A stretch of DNA of 64,000 nucleotides from Pyrus communis (taxonomy: Eukaryota > Streptophyta > Magnoliopsida > Rosales > Rosaceae): NCBI RefSeq assembly GCF_963583255.1, contig NC_084816.1, forward strand, positions 5,927,100 to 5,991,099. The letters run 5' to 3'. The notes beneath the pieces are model-generated. The model was not told the DNA's origin and ran no database searches. It worked only from the letters and a program-made list of their open reading frames with translations. The position numbers and the translations under genes are program-made. Shown here piece after piece: positions 48,565 through 61,436 of this stretch (its first letter is position 1; each line of letters begins with the position of its first letter).

Positions 48565-51500
48565 TTCCTAAACTATCAAGAGAACATGGTGAGTTTTTTT
48601 TTTTTTTTTCCTAACAACCCATAATCTATTGATGATTTGTAAGACTCAAATTCAAACTATAAACGATAAGCAAGTAAATAAATTAATCAAGTGTGACAAG
48701 CCTAAGGTAAAGAACAAAAGGAACTGCTTGGTTGATATGCTTGAGCTATTATAAGCCAAATTGAAACGTTCCAATAGCATAGGTCAATCACCTTTGATTA
48801 GTTTATTTTTTGATATATTTTTTAATGAGATCACCATATTACATAACATGAACATGAATACTAAAGAAGCGAAAAGAAGATGTCAACGAATTCTTAAATG
48901 GGGCTGAAAAAATAAAATGAATCAACCAAGGGCATGATCAAATATCAAATAAATTGAATGCTTGTTCTACCGCCATGGGTAAAAGCAGTGGCAGATTTAA
49001 GATTCGAACATTATCGAGTTTTAGTGTTAAAGGTATAAGCTTTCAACAGAAATAGAGCGCGAAGCATGTAAAAGAAATTTTTAGTTATTCATTGATGCAT
49101 TTTGTCGTACGCTTGGTGGGTTTATTGTTGTCAACAGAACTATGTTGTCCACATGTTAACAGATATCGACATATGCTGAAGCAATTTGATAAGTGTTATC
49201 GAGAAATTTCGTTGAGTGTTCTCGACGCAACCTGCTTAGTAATGCCTAGAAGACATTACACCACACTTGGTAGACATAAAAAAGACTCATACTAAACAGT
49301 TGAAAAGTCCATATAAAGTCTTCACATGTATATTTTTAGGACTACAGATGGTCCTAAGACCACCTTGATCCCCGATATACATCTATACTGGGTAGAAGTT
49401 AACATTGATTTTTTTTTTTCCTTAAACGATAGAAGATTTTATTAGACAAATTGATACGTGTGGCTGTTGGATCCTCAATTCATGTTTCTTTAAAGGTTTT
49501 TATCAAAATGCTCCCTAAAAGATTGACGAAACTCTTCATTTTTGTTCATCAATTTTAAAATCAATCAATCTTGTCTCAAAAATTTACCACCACACATCGC
49601 AATTGATGTGCGCCAGTGGTATAAAAACTTATTCAAACTAATTTACGCTCTCCAAAGATACCAAATTCATTTTTTAATCTTCTTCCCACCAAACAAACAC
49701 ACAGGTTAAACAAGATGAACAGAGCTTAATTGACTATTAAATCCAAATTTCCTAACCCACTATAAACCCTCGAGACAAAAGCAAAAATCCTGATTGAAAT
49801 TCACGTGGATGGTAGGTGGCTAATTTTCCTTTTAAATTTATTTTATTATTATTTTTTGACTTGAAGAACTATAAATCAAGCAACAATGATGAAAGGCACA
49901 TGGCTGCGAGTGAATCGCACGCTCTAATCAGAGATCATCATGCATTGGTCCCGCACGCATCCAATCCCAACCCCCAACAATCTACGTGGTCAACATCCTG
50001 TGGTTCCACGTTTGAGGTCCTGTCTAGAGCAGAATCAATAGTGATGTGGGAGGCACATGGGGAGCTAAATTCATGGATGTGACCCATGGCCCGGCGGTTC
50101 AAGGATTTTATATTCTTCCTACATTTTTTAACAAGAATTTAATTTTAATTCAACTTCCTTGTGATTATATTGGGTACATTTGTCTCAACAATTTTGGTAA
50201 TTTGCAAGCGAGAGTGTTTCAATTAAAAAGGTAATTGAAATCTCGACGACAAAATTCACGAGGAAAGATATAGAAATCAAGATTATGTTATTTTATATAT
50301 GTTTCGTAGCGATGATAATATAGTTTCTATTTATAGTTGTTTTTTTAATTAGTTAAGGACGTTTACTCCTACATAGGAAATCTTATGTTCAATTTCGTCT
50401 TGTAACAAATTGAGCTTCCACGTAGTATTTGAGGATAAATATATAAAGATTTTAACTAATTTCAAAATGTACAGACTCAACATTAATTCAATGGATTACA
50501 ACTGTCTATAACAATTATAAATACTCTAAAAAGTGTTCTGGTGTGACTGGTATCCAGAGACCAATAATTAAACATGCATTACTGCTTTCATCTCTCCTCA
50601 AATATCGCTTGTTTAATGAAAACGACCGTTTACTTGGTGCTATGAACTTATACGTAGGTGAGTTTCCTTTGTACCTTTCATCGATGGTTTCCCTTTTCTC
50701 TTCAAAGGCCATGTATGAAGCTGCATTGTTGGATACACTTTTTGTCATCTCATTTCTTCACTTCTCTGCTGTATAACACAATGACAAAATATCACTGTAA
50801 ATGTAAGCTTCCCACCAAAATTTGGCCTCTACGGGATTCGAATTTTCTTGCAAAGTCCACCACAAAATCCACCCTTCCCCTTCTTTTGATGTATGCAGTT
50901 GATACTTTGATGTGTTGACAAACACAGAAGGTTCCTATATTTTCCTTTAATTAAAGCAAAGGAGGGAAAATGATAATGGGTAAGCTTAATCCTAATCATT
51001 TCACCGTCTTGTTTCTGATATCACGGGTATCCAATGTAGTAATAATTTGCATAGTAGCATGGAGAAAAAAATGGCACTACTGATGCATGCAACTAAAGAA
51101 GTAAAACTTTACGTCGTTTCTCTCTTTTGCGATGGCTTTACGTGGCTTCGCTTTTCAGTAATAATTTGTTGTAACTACTAGTATAAATTTGTTGCGTCTA
51201 TTGTTTTGTGACAAATTAGTATAAGTGGCGTTATAGTTTTTCATACATGTGGTAGCCGTTTAAGGGTTTAATATAATTGTATGTTTAAGCAAATTTACTC
51301 TAGATCATTTTCTTGATCACCAAAACAATATACCCAATTAGCACCTCTGTATGTAGTTGGGATAATCAAATTAACACAATATCAATCTATCATTTCTTGT
51401 CAAGAAAGGAAAACGTAAAATACTACAATTCTATCTATCATTCCCTTCGAATTGAAGTAGCCTGTAGCCAACGTTGATTACATACAATCATCTACAACTC

Positions 51501-52898
51501 ACATAATATGTTAAAATTTTGATATGTACCTGTGACTTGTGTGGGATTCGCTTCTAAAATGTTAACTATAAATACCCATATAACTTAAAAATGTTTTTCT
51601 TACCACACATTTCATGTAAACCACACGTATGTTGTTTTCGTTAAATAAATATTCGAGCCTAAAACATCTAAGCTCACAACTAATCCCGACGTGAGCCACC
51701 CATGTAGCTAGGTTGCATTCAGCCAAAGAAAGTTATAAGCTAAAGGGAACATACATGTTTGCATGTAATTATTTAAAATAATGGAGTTTAGTCTACGACT
51801 CTACAAAAACAATGGGGTTTAGTCTGCTATATTACTGCTTGCTGGGGTTGTGGCTCGAGATTGAGAGGCATAATTATGTTATTTTATAATTAATTAGCTT
51901 ATTGTTATGTGCTGCATGCCATTGTGTTTGTGATTGTGCTTGAGCCCCCACTCACAGTTAAAGCCAGCGGAGTCTATGGACCGATGATTACGGGATTAAA
52001 TGGGTCCTACAACCCACGTTGGATGCTCTCTCAGTTCCAATCTCCAATCTCACGAAATTTCTGTGTGTTCTCGTCCAAAAATTTTGAGATGAATCTTTTA
52101 AAAGTGAGATACTCTATAAACTCTTTGTCATCTTCATATTTTTAGCACAATATTTCATAATGTTTGGCATAAAAATTAACTTTAAATTGTAAGGTGACGA
52201 ATAGTTCATGGAGAGCTTCACTTGTTAGAGAGTCCCTTTAGCATTTCCTTTCCAATAAAAAGAATGACTTATATAGAATATGTATATTGCTATTTTAACG
52301 TTCTGATTCAATAGCACAATATTATGTATTGCATTATTGAATTTGAACATGATATAGTGATGAATATGTTCTATGTAAGTTGTTCTCCCAAATACGAACA
52401 TGTAGTGTTACTATTTTACTCAATCACAATCTCCAATATAATGAGAATTACTGTGAAAATAATACACTCATAAAAGAGACATAGATCAACTTTGTCGTCT
52501 ACTCATATTATAACGTGGAATGTATCAACATATGACAATATCCAAAGTACACACAAAATTTATCTACTCTTAAACTCTCATTAGTTTCTTCTTCTAGTTG
52601 GTCATTAGGGGTGTGAATTTTGCTTTGGGCACCCCCTTGCACCCACTCTTTTCCGATACACCCATATGCAATGCAATATTTAGCTGAGTGGGTGGGGGCT
52701 TTTAGATTGTGTTTGCATAACTTTCTATCCCTCTCATGCCCCATAAAATATTTTGATTGGTCCCCCAAAGCTAAAGGAATGTCCTCGAATCACAGCCGCT
52801 GATCACGGCTCAACTTCAGAATGACTCAAAGTTGCTCTCCCATTGAGTCCAGATCTAAACAAACCCTTTTACTTTTCTTGTGTACCCAATTTAAGGTT
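48565..52898. other. Long spacer without a recognised gene
   Basis: About 4.3 kb of A/T-rich sequence. Short chance frames only (for example near 49816-50082 and 51909-52145), with no domain, splice continuity or family resemblance. Probably contains worn repeats that I cannot classify by eye. Confidence 0.5.
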
Positions 52899-53020
52899 CA
52901 AAAATTTTATTTTCCACAAATTGCCCTTTGCCCTAATTATCCCTCTCTCTCTCTCTCTCTCTCTCTCTCAAAAATTCTATTTTCCACAAATTGCCCTTTG
53001 CCCTAATTATCCTCCCCCCC

Positions 53021-53057
<37 letters not shown>
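52899..53057. repeat. Tandem duplication ending in (CT)n microsatellites
   Basis: Unit 1 (52899-52968) and unit 2 (52969-53057) both read caaaaatt(t/c)tattttccac then aaattgccctttgccctaat, each followed by a CT run; unit 2 also has a short C run. Period 70 bp. Strand slippage at the CT runs is a simple explanation. Confidence 0.88.
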
Positions 53058-53062
<5 letters not shown>

Positions 53063-53129
53063 GTGATGTCACATTAGGTATACTTGCTTCGCATGTCATT
53101 TAAGTTCCATTACGTACACGATTCAAAGA

Positions 53130-53340
53130 CTAGGGATGCTACCCACTCTTGGGTAGCCTAGTGGCTAGGGCGAACTTATCCCTGTGTATCCAAAGATCAT
53201 AGGTTAGATTGGATGAGACTAAAGTTTTAAGTTGGAAACTATGATGGTGGGTTGCTATGTTAGTAATCGTCAAGTAACGGGTGTACCTGATAGAGTCGAT
53301 ACACAATAAACTTTTTCGTTAAATTGCAATAAGAAAAAAA
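53130..53340 (+). mobile_element. Candidate SINE
   Basis: Contains a box A-like tagcctagtggctaggg and, 44 bases later, ataggttagattgg, a worn box B, then a body ending gatacacaataaactttttc and an A-rich stretch. Target duplication not found, so this is tentative. Confidence 0.45.
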
Positions 53341-53897
53341 TTTAGAATTATAGTTTTCAAGGAGGAGCCAAACAGTATGTAATATTTTGTTCTCTCTTAA
53401 TCAAGAATGCATACATGTGTGTGTATATATATAGATCTATTCATAATTAATTTCTATTTGGAGGTATATATACTTCTTTTGTGGTTACTTATGAAGAGCA
53501 TGTGCATGGTGAGAATGTGCCTTTTGACAAAGGACAAAGCAAAACGAGTTTTTAGGTGTGGAACAAGGAAAATCGAACAACCCCTAATAAATTTTCCAGG
53601 AAAATAATAGCAAGAAAGATAACCACTCGCGCGTAAGAGCGTGCAAACTCAACCTCCCACCGATTGGGAAATGGGGGAATAACGTATGCAGGTCCCACGC
53701 TTATCCGTACAAGGCAGCCCGATTGGCTGATAAAATGCACGCCAAAAATTGAGAATGGGATTGAGTTGATTGTTATTTTTTCATTTAATCTGAAATTCCA
53801 AAATTAGCCCCTGAAGACGTCCCAAGTCTGGAGCCAACCTCCATAAGTAGTCCACCATCCCCTCCTTCAAGCCCTCACCCAATCAGTACCTCACTGA

Positions 53898-53906
<9 letters not shown>

Positions 53907-53946
<40 letters not shown>
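53907..53946. repeat. (CT)n microsatellite in the expansin leader
   Basis: Pure CT run within a longer pyrimidine-rich stretch starting at about 53890, ending about 40 bp before the expansin ATG. It probably lies in the 5' untranslated region. Confidence 0.85.
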
Positions 53947-53948
<2 letters not shown>

Positions 53949-53984
53949 TTTCTGTTTGTTTCTAGGGAAAATTAGAAAAAGAAA

Positions 53985-56944
53985 ATGGGTGTGGTGAGTG
54001 TTTCTACTTGCATTGCCACTCTACTAATCTCGCTAATGTGGGTGGCTGAAGCAAGAATTCCGGGCGTCTACAGCGGTGGCGCATGGCAAGGCGCTCATGC
54101 CACCTTCTACGGTGGCTCCGACGCCTCCGGAACCATGGGTACGTCACCAAACCCTGCATTTGCCCTTTGCCTCAAAATTTCTTTTTTTTTTTTCGCAATG
54201 TTCACAGAAATGCCGCATTCTAATATCTCAAGCTTATCATGCACTGCATGCATTATGGCATTCTCTCGTGATACTGCCTGATTATCATGCACTGCATGCA
54301 TTATCGCATTCTCACGTGATAATGCCTGATTGGTTTAAAATATCGTCACATTGACAGAATCAAACAAAACCCTTTAAAGATCTACGACAAAGATATTAAT
54401 CAAGCCTAATTGTCAACTAATTAACTAAAAAATATTGTGTTTTTAAGGTGGGGCTTGTGGATATGGAAATCTATACAGCCAAGGGTACGGAGTTAACACC
54501 GGAGCCCTGAGCACGGCACTGTTCAACAATGGCCTCAGCTGCGGAGCCTGCTTTGAGATCAAGTGCTCAAACGACCCCAGATGGTGCCACTCTGGAAGTC
54601 CATCAATTTTCATCACTGCCACTAACTTTTGCCCTCCCAATTTTGCCCAACCAAGTGACAATGGCGGATGGTGCAACCCTCCTAGGCCCCACTTCGACCT
54701 CGCCATGCCCATGTTCCTCAAGATTGCCGAGTACAGAGCTGGGATCGTCCCTGTTGCCTACCGTAGGTTAGTAAAGATCACATCTCTGTTTTTGTTCTCT
54801 GTTTTTTATGCTCTGTTTTGTTCTCTGTTTTCTTGCTCTATTTTTTAGGTTTGGCTATTTTGTTTAACCATTTGAGAGTAAAAATCTTGGATTTGGAAGT
54901 ATTTGAAACTTTTTTTACTAAATTAATTACTATTTTTTACATAAACGGATTTGACCGTGAGTTTAAAGAGCTAATTGACCTAACTTACGTGGACCTGGTT
55001 TTTCTGTCCTTCCACTTTCCATACACTTTGATTCTCTTCTATTTGTGTGGTCACGAATAAGCCACATTAATATTTTATATTACTATTGTTTTTTATCTTA
55101 TTATTTTTATAAAATATATATATATATATATATAATATTAATTTAGCTTAACCGTGATCGTATAAAATACAAGAGAATGAAAGTGTATGAGAAGTTAGAG
55201 GGTAGAGAAGCCGGGTGCAACTTGCGTATGCGATTAGATGTCATTATTATAAAACACTACGTCTAACTTTTTAGCCCAATGAAAATGCAGTTTCCGGAAT
55301 TTCCAATTAGACCACTTTTTGCTATATAGTTGTACTGGAAATCCATCTATTTTTCCATCTATATAGTTCATTGGGCTAAAAAGTTAGACGTAGTGTTTTA
55401 TAATAATGACATCTATTACTCCATTCAGTAAGATATTAAATTTCTTTTCATATGAAACAAATTAGACTACTTTTCTTTTTTTCCTTTAAAGCTTTTTTCA
55501 ACCTTTCTCAGTCTTGTGGGTCACACTTGTGGTACAAGTGAGTTGGATCCTGGTCTGATTTTTAATTGCTTTTGTAGAATGTCTATGGTATTCTGAGTAA
55601 TATTCTGGATTTTTTAATCGTTTTTATTTATATTTTTGAACAAATATCAAATGATTAAAAAACTCGAACTATTTGATACTCGGAACGTTATATAGAAAAT
55701 TTAATCAATCTATTTGATGACCATGTGGAAAGAGCTCACTTGAAATTGACTTGTTGCCCCAAGTTCTTGATATTTTTAGTTGATTCTTTCTTATGGTAGT
55801 TAATCGGTTAGTTAATTTTGGCTCTTTGGTCGTTTTTTGGTCACTTTCAAAAGTTTGAACTTTTCCCAATTGGTCCCAAATGCTGAAAGCAAATTAATGG
55901 GCATGGCATGAGGAATATTTAACTCCCCAAAAAACCCTAGTTTTTAACATATGCTACTAGATTTCAAGAAAGTGTCTCAGTTGCTATTATGTCATCCTTT
56001 GGCCTAACTCTAGGCCTTTTCTTATCCACTAGATCACACGCGCGTCCTAGTCGTGCAATTAAACGTATTTTATCAGATTGTCTGACATGTTGTGTTGTAA
56101 ACCAATGTTTACATTGCTTGTGTAAACAATGAGCCCAGTAATATTAGGTTTAAGAAAGCTGTTATGCAAATGTTGATTAAGTCTGTTAGTCAATGTTGTG
56201 TGTCTGCCCTGTTATCCAAGTTTAAGTCCAGTTCAATGCCTTAAAAAATAGAGTTGTTATTAACATTTCAAATTATAAATAAAATTTGACTTATAGTTCC
56301 ACTAAACTTGCATTAGCTACCAAACCTACCTCTTTTCCTTGGATTATGGTCTTTTTGGTCCACGACAAGATCTGCACCGTACGTACATTTTTGACCAGTA
56401 AATCATACGACTAAAAATAGTTCACAGTTTCCTACGTAGAAAAACCAGAGACCGTACCAAAGCAGTCCCCAAAAGTCCGAGACTCGTTGATCAATGTGAA
56501 AAGACCAATTTAGTGTTCAATTTTGATTGGCTCATTTATTCGCGCCCACCATAAAACACGGTCCGCGATCCACGTTAACATTCCCAAGTTCGAATTCCGA
56601 ACATACCCTCACGTTTTTTGACTTTTTTCCTCAGGGTGCCGTGCCGGAAGCGGGGAGGAATCAGGTTCACGATCAACGGCTTCCGTTACTTCAACCTGGT
56701 TCTGATCAGCAACGTCGCGGGCGCAGGGGATATCGTGCGGGTCAGCGTGAAGGGCGCCAGGACTGGCTGGATGAGCATGAGCCGCAACTGGGGCCAGAAC
56801 TGGCAGTCGAACTCCGTTCTGGTTGGTCAGTCGCTGTCCTTCCGGGTCACAGGCAGTGACCGACGCACCTCCACCTCCTGGAACATCGTCCCGGCCAACT
56901 GGCAGTTCGGTCAAACATTCACCGGCAAGAATTTCAGAGTCTGA
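53985..56944 (+). CDS. Alpha-expansin (EXPA)
   Basis: Secreted cell-wall loosening protein of the alpha-expansin family; it acts in the apoplast without hydrolysis. Three exons: 53985-54138, 54448-54766, 56635-56944, GT-AG, phases 1 and 2 joining cleanly, 260 residues. Signal peptide [20 protein letters not shown] with likely cleavage before RIPGVYSGG. Domain 1 (double-psi barrel) has [44 protein letters not shown] and the HFD motif in [11 protein letters not shown]. Domain 2 (CBM63-like) has the aromatic residues of [16 protein letters not shown] and ends [14 protein letters not shown] then GKNFRV. Cys pattern and length are typical, so it should be functional. Intron 2 is unusually long (about 1.87 kb) and holds a 49-bp perfect inverted repeat; intron 1 has a 48-bp tandem duplication. 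Confidence 0.95.
54234..54329. repeat. 48-bp tandem duplication in expansin intron 1
   Basis: ttatcatgcactgcatgcat begins both units (54234 and 54282). The units differ at only a few bases, for example tatggcattctctcgtgata against tatcgcattctcacgtgata. Confidence 0.9.
55235..55415. repeat. 49-bp perfect inverted repeat in expansin intron 2
   Basis: Arms at 55235-55283 and 55367-55415 are exact complements over 49 bases; the outer ends read TAGATGTC and GACATCTA, the inner ends CCCAATGAA and TTCATTGGG. The loop is 83 bases. In the expansin pre-mRNA this would fold into a stable hairpin. It could be a small MITE; the TA at each outer edge is part of the palindrome, so a target duplication cannot be separated from it. 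Confidence 0.95.
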
Positions 56945-57916
56945 AAAACCACCCCCAAGAGTCAACATATTTTTTATGATTTCCCGCCCCTTTAAAGTTT
57001 TTTCTACTAGATGCTGTTTTTGACTGGGGGTGTTGGAGAATGTGAGAGTGTTTCGGGGGCAAGTTTGACTTTTCGATCGGTGGGATTTGGTGTGACTTTT
57101 CTGAGTGGGTGTGATGTGTAGTGATATGGGTATAACAAAGTAACTAAGTGCAAGGGGTAATTTGGGAATTAAATTTGTAGGAGGAGGAGAGGTTGAGGCG
57201 GCTGCAGAGAATTTGTAGCCCGCACCATATTAATATTTTGCTAAAATTAAAGTTGTAATATATTCATATCATCATTATATATTTATATATGCATGAGATG
57301 TGTATTTGTAGTAATCTTGTTTTGTTCATTTGGTTTCTTTCAGTCGGCATTTTGCTAATTTTAGCTTAATTCAACAAACTTTACATGATTGTGTTTATCA
57401 TGAATAAGCAAAGCATTTGTAAGATTTCGGGGTTTGCTCGAACGATGAAGAGATTGAAAAAATGAATCAGGATTAGGATAGGCCGATGATTCGTTCTCTT
57501 TCCAATGTAATCGAAAGACAAACATTTGCATTAGAAAAAAAAAAAAAAAAAAAAAAAAACTCAAACGGGAAATTTCCGGTTCATTTCAAAAAGAGTTTGC
57601 AAACGAATGAGTAAAACATTATATTTGAAAGTGCAAACAGCCTAAAAGAAGAGCGCCTAAATCTCGAAACATATGGTGAAGGGGAAGCTTCCCATTAGTG
57701 AACCCATGACTCCAAATGGGTCAGATCAATACCAAACCTGCACATGGGTGGGTTTGGGGCTGTGTGTGTGGTGAAGTTATTCTCCATCTTCTTCTGTACT
57801 TTACAGGACAAACATCTTTGGATTCCATTCCAACACCAAAAGTAAAGTTACAATGTTCCTCCTCTCAAATTGGTTGAGCTTCAACTTCAAGGTTTGGCCT
57901 TTTGTTTCAATCGTTT
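56945..57916. other. Expansin 3' region
   Basis: Probable expansin 3' untranslated region and downstream spacer, with an A-run at about 57535-57559. No further gene seen. Confidence 0.5.
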
Positions 57917-58206
57917 GTTTGATAAACATTTCGTTTTGGTTTTTGGTTTTCATTTTTTGTGCTAGATAAAGACGAGAAGTATATGGGAGAAATTATAACG
58001 AACAAAGGCGGAGGGAGGGAGGACGGACAAAGAAAGGAGATTAGTTGAAAACCAAACCTTGAAAGTGAGGTTTTTAATTGTCATTTTGTGTATCATTCCC
58101 GACACATTTCTTCCATCATATTTTCCATATCCGCATACTTTTCCTCTATTTGTAGCAGAGAAAATGAAAACTTGAACCGAAAACTGAAATGATTACCAAA
58201 TGGGTC
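57917..58206. mobile_element. MITE with TTTGGTAA-type inverted ends
   Basis: The left arm gtttgataaacatttcgttt, then ggttttcattttttgtgcta, is matched by the complement of the right arm (aaatgaaaacttgaaccgaa then actgaaatgattaccaaatg). The ends resemble a very common plant hAT-type MITE with a CCATTTGGTAA start. Target duplication not identified. Confidence 0.6.
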
Positions 58207-58304
58207 TGAAGTTTGAGATTTAGAATCTTTTAGGCAATTAGTTACAAAAAGTAAGAAAAAATAATTTGGTTATGAAGCTCAGAGCCTCACTGCAGTCCTA
58301 CTAG

Positions 58305-58823
58305 TTATGAATTCCAACCCTGATATCTCCACTGCGACTGCCAGTGGCTGCTTGCTCCACTTGTTCCAGCACCATGTCTCCTCGCCGCAGTAGCGGCCTC
58401 AACATGCCTTTGTCCGGAGCGATGATTATTGAAATCCGTCTCAGTAAGACAGACCACATTACATAAAGCGCAAGTCCTTAAAGCTTCGGGTGCTGCCCCG
58501 CTTTCAAGAACCTTCCTTCTCTTAGTTTCTAAATCCTCCCGAGGTTGATCAGCTGCTCTCCTCTTACTGTTTTCTCCAGGGATCTTTTTGCCCTTCAACT
58601 TATCCAAATTCATCTTGTGCTTTTTTCCCTGTTTATGCTTGTTGAGTACATCCTTGGTGTCGCAATAAATATTGCATACCTCACAATGCAGTTTCGGAGT
58701 ACCGTTTCCAGAAGGACGAGGAGTAGCATTTCCAGCCGGCCGAGCACTAGTGTTACTCCATGAGGCAGCATTCGGATTTGCAGAAGCATAGTGATCTGTC
58801 CCATTTGATGGTATAGAGAAACC
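58305..58823 (-). CDS. 3' exon of a U1-type double zinc-finger protein
   Basis: Terminal exon encoding 172 residues and the stop; the acceptor is ctttcag at 58824-58830, phase 0. It contains two zinc fingers of the double-stranded-RNA/U1 type, C-x2-C-x12-H-x5-H: CEVCNIYCDTKDVLNKHKQG then KKH, and CALCNVVCLTETDFNNHRSG then QRH. Between them lies a basic segment (KRRAADQPREDLETKRRK) that may act as a nuclear signal. Upstream is a Ser/Asn/Pro-rich part (DPNAASW-like ANPNAASWSN). Such proteins bind structured RNA or take part in RNA processing in the nucleus; the specific role is unknown. Preceding exons are uncertain: a 30-nt candidate exon lies at about 58978-59007, and 5' exons at 61437-61782. 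Confidence 0.85.
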   Translation of the reverse strand, partial: GFSIPSNGTDHYASANPNAASWSNTSARPAGNATPRPSGNGTPKLHCEVCNIYCDTKDVLNKHKQGKKHKMNLDKLKGKKIPGENSKRRAADQPREDLETKRRKVLESGAAPEALRTCALCNVVCLTETDFNNHRSGQRHVEAATAARRHGAGTSGASSHWQSQWRYQGWNS

Positions 58824-59007
58824 CTGAAAGAAGGTGATTAACTTTGACATGAACAACAATACATTGAATACAACACATGCAATGCATCCACTGATTGACA
58901 TAAACTCAATCCATAATAAAGATTCTCCCATCGGTTGAATTTGATTGCTAACAGCTATTTTTGGATCCTTCTACCATGCAGGGATAAAAGTCTCTATGGG
59001 TACCCTG

Positions 59008-61436
59008 AAAGGTTGCGGACATGCAGTACGTAACTGTTGTCTACCGTTTGAGATTAATTTTGAAATAACAAGCATACAGCACAGATATGCAATGCATGCA
59101 GTGATCAATGTAATCTGAGTTGCTGTTTTCAGAAGTGCAGGGGACACAAAGCATATGCCTTGAACCATAATGATCAACCCCATACCAAATAGCTTTTCAG
59201 CAGAACAGAATATCAACACATCAAAATAAAAGCAGTGAAAACGCCGTAGACCTGATAAATGGACTAGCAAAGAAAAGCTCCAAATAATCACAAAAAAAAA
59301 CAGACCAAGTAATACTAGAAGAATGAAGAAGAAACGTGAAAAGAGAAGGGTAAAAACAATAAAGCTTCCTCTAAGCTAGTGGGATGATACTGAAACCTCC
59401 TCCAAGCTAGTGTGTTGGTGCCAAAATCTTGTCCAAGGCACTGTTTTTCTTCAGAAATATCATGTGTTGCAGTGAAGAGCTTTCTAAATTCCCAACAGGA
59501 CACCTAAAAGGAAATTTTCTTCCAATGTTTTCAGACGATCTGGGGGATAATGGGGTTTTCCTCTGGCTTCTTATGATTATTTTTACATTTGGAAGGTGCA
59601 TACCTAACGCTGTTGTGTAGGCCTGGAACACGGAAAAAATATAATAGTAATAGTCATTGCATGAGAGGTTTACACCCTTTCTAAAAGAATTAGGGATGAG
59701 GTGTACACGACAACAGAAAGGATTATGCCTTTGGGGCATTTGGCGACTAATGAATGCCTTAGCCCTTTTCCAATGGACTAGCCATGCCTCATTTTGTCCC
59801 CTAAACTCATTTTCCTATGGACTAGTATAGAAGCTAACAGCTAAGGAATACAGACCATTTGCTATCTTTGGCGGTCAATCTATCAGTACTACACAAGGGG
59901 AGAAAAAAACACTAGAATGGAGTGGTAGTGGAGTAGGCTGGGTTAAAAAGCTAAAACATACAGCCAGAAATGATTTTTTTTATTTTTTATGCCTGAGATG
60001 ACCTGGGCTATGCATCGTTCCATTCCTGCTCTCTTATGTGTCTGATTTTGTAAATAAATAGGCACATATTTATTCTCTTAATTTTGTGGGGTTTCAGCCA
60101 TTTTAAGCAACCACAGAAACTTTTTCTGCCCCTTCGATTATTTTCCGACAAAGTGTAGAAGGGGAATTTGTCACTATAACATAAACTTTGAAGCTAGCTA
60201 AACATATCCGGGGTCTTTGAAAATGACATCGAATATTAGAAAAATCAATGCTGACAAAAGTGTTATATTCAAATGCTTTAGGGAAGTACATTGAACACCA
60301 TTAAATACCACAAAGAAACACAATAAGGAAATGAAATAATAACAAAATGTCCATAAATTTTTTCCACGTAAATGCCACATCAACTTGGTTAACAGAAACA
60401 CAACAGACTTGATGGAATGGGGTATTTTGAAACACAAGGCATATCATAAGGAGGGAAAGAGGAGGGAAGAAAGAAGGAGAAGCGGGGGTGGTTGGGGAAG
60501 CTAGACGCATATCATAACTGTAACAAAGCCTAATAAATATTCTTCCATTGATTGAATCTCCCCGCAAGAAGTTTTAATTGGGAAAGCATACAACATGCCA
60601 TATTCAGATTCTTCTACCATACAGACAGATTACACAGGCCCTGGTCCCAAAAGCTTGATGTTAGGGAATGGGTGAACAAGGGATGCCAAGCTTACACCCT
60701 CCCTCACATGCAGCATGGGCAGCATGTGGAGGTACAAACAGATGGAAGGAGAAAAAGAACATAATATTGCAGCCTGACCATGCACCATTCACACAGCATA
60801 GAAGCAAGCATCGAGATTAAAAGTTTTGAACCCAATACCTCTTGCAAACAAGACTCTAATACAATGTTAGATAACCACTCGCCCCAAAAGCTAAGTGATG
60901 AGGGAATGCAACCGCAAGAATTACAAGGATTACAACAGCGACTAAACATCCATGGGTTGACAGAAGTTAACCCACCACTGCATTTGCCTCAACACGAACA
61001 ATAGATGTACCTATACAGTCCTGATATGATAGAATAACCCTAGATATTCAGTTATGTCTTTTAATTGGAATATGTTCAGATAAAATTTGGATTGACAAGG
61101 TGTATGATCAAATTTCTATATAAAAATCTCAGTTCATTTATTTCTTTTGTGTTTGGAAAGTTCTAAAAACTCAGTTCAACCATAGTTTTCTATTGGAAAG
61201 ATTACTTTGTACAAGTTTGATGCAGAACCAAGTGGGAGAAGAGTATCGATAGATGCTTTTATTTTCGTTGAACATCAAATAAGTACTGGAACAACTAGAA
61301 GTCTTGAACAAATGTGAAAAATCCCAATGGCAATGCACTAACTTAAAATTCAGATCACATTGAAACTGCACAAAAATGCACCATATGCAAAACCAAAGTT
61401 AAATTGATTTAAGTTGAGAGAACAATAAGAATATAC
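59008..61436. other. Probable long intron of the zinc-finger gene
   Basis: No exon confirmed. Near 60780-60900 the minus strand reads like a worn retroelement junction (ctaacattgtattagagtct, compare the tggtatcagagc primer site of copia elements). A block at about 60545-60610 resembles one at 58915-58985. Confidence 0.4.

Noticed and set aside
49816..50082. Short open frame of 88 codons
   Set aside because: No recognisable domain, no splice continuation and no nearby gene context.
52899..53057. CRISPR-like or regulatory repeat array
   Set aside because: A simple two-unit slippage duplication with CT microsatellites; CRISPR arrays are not expected in a plant nuclear genome.
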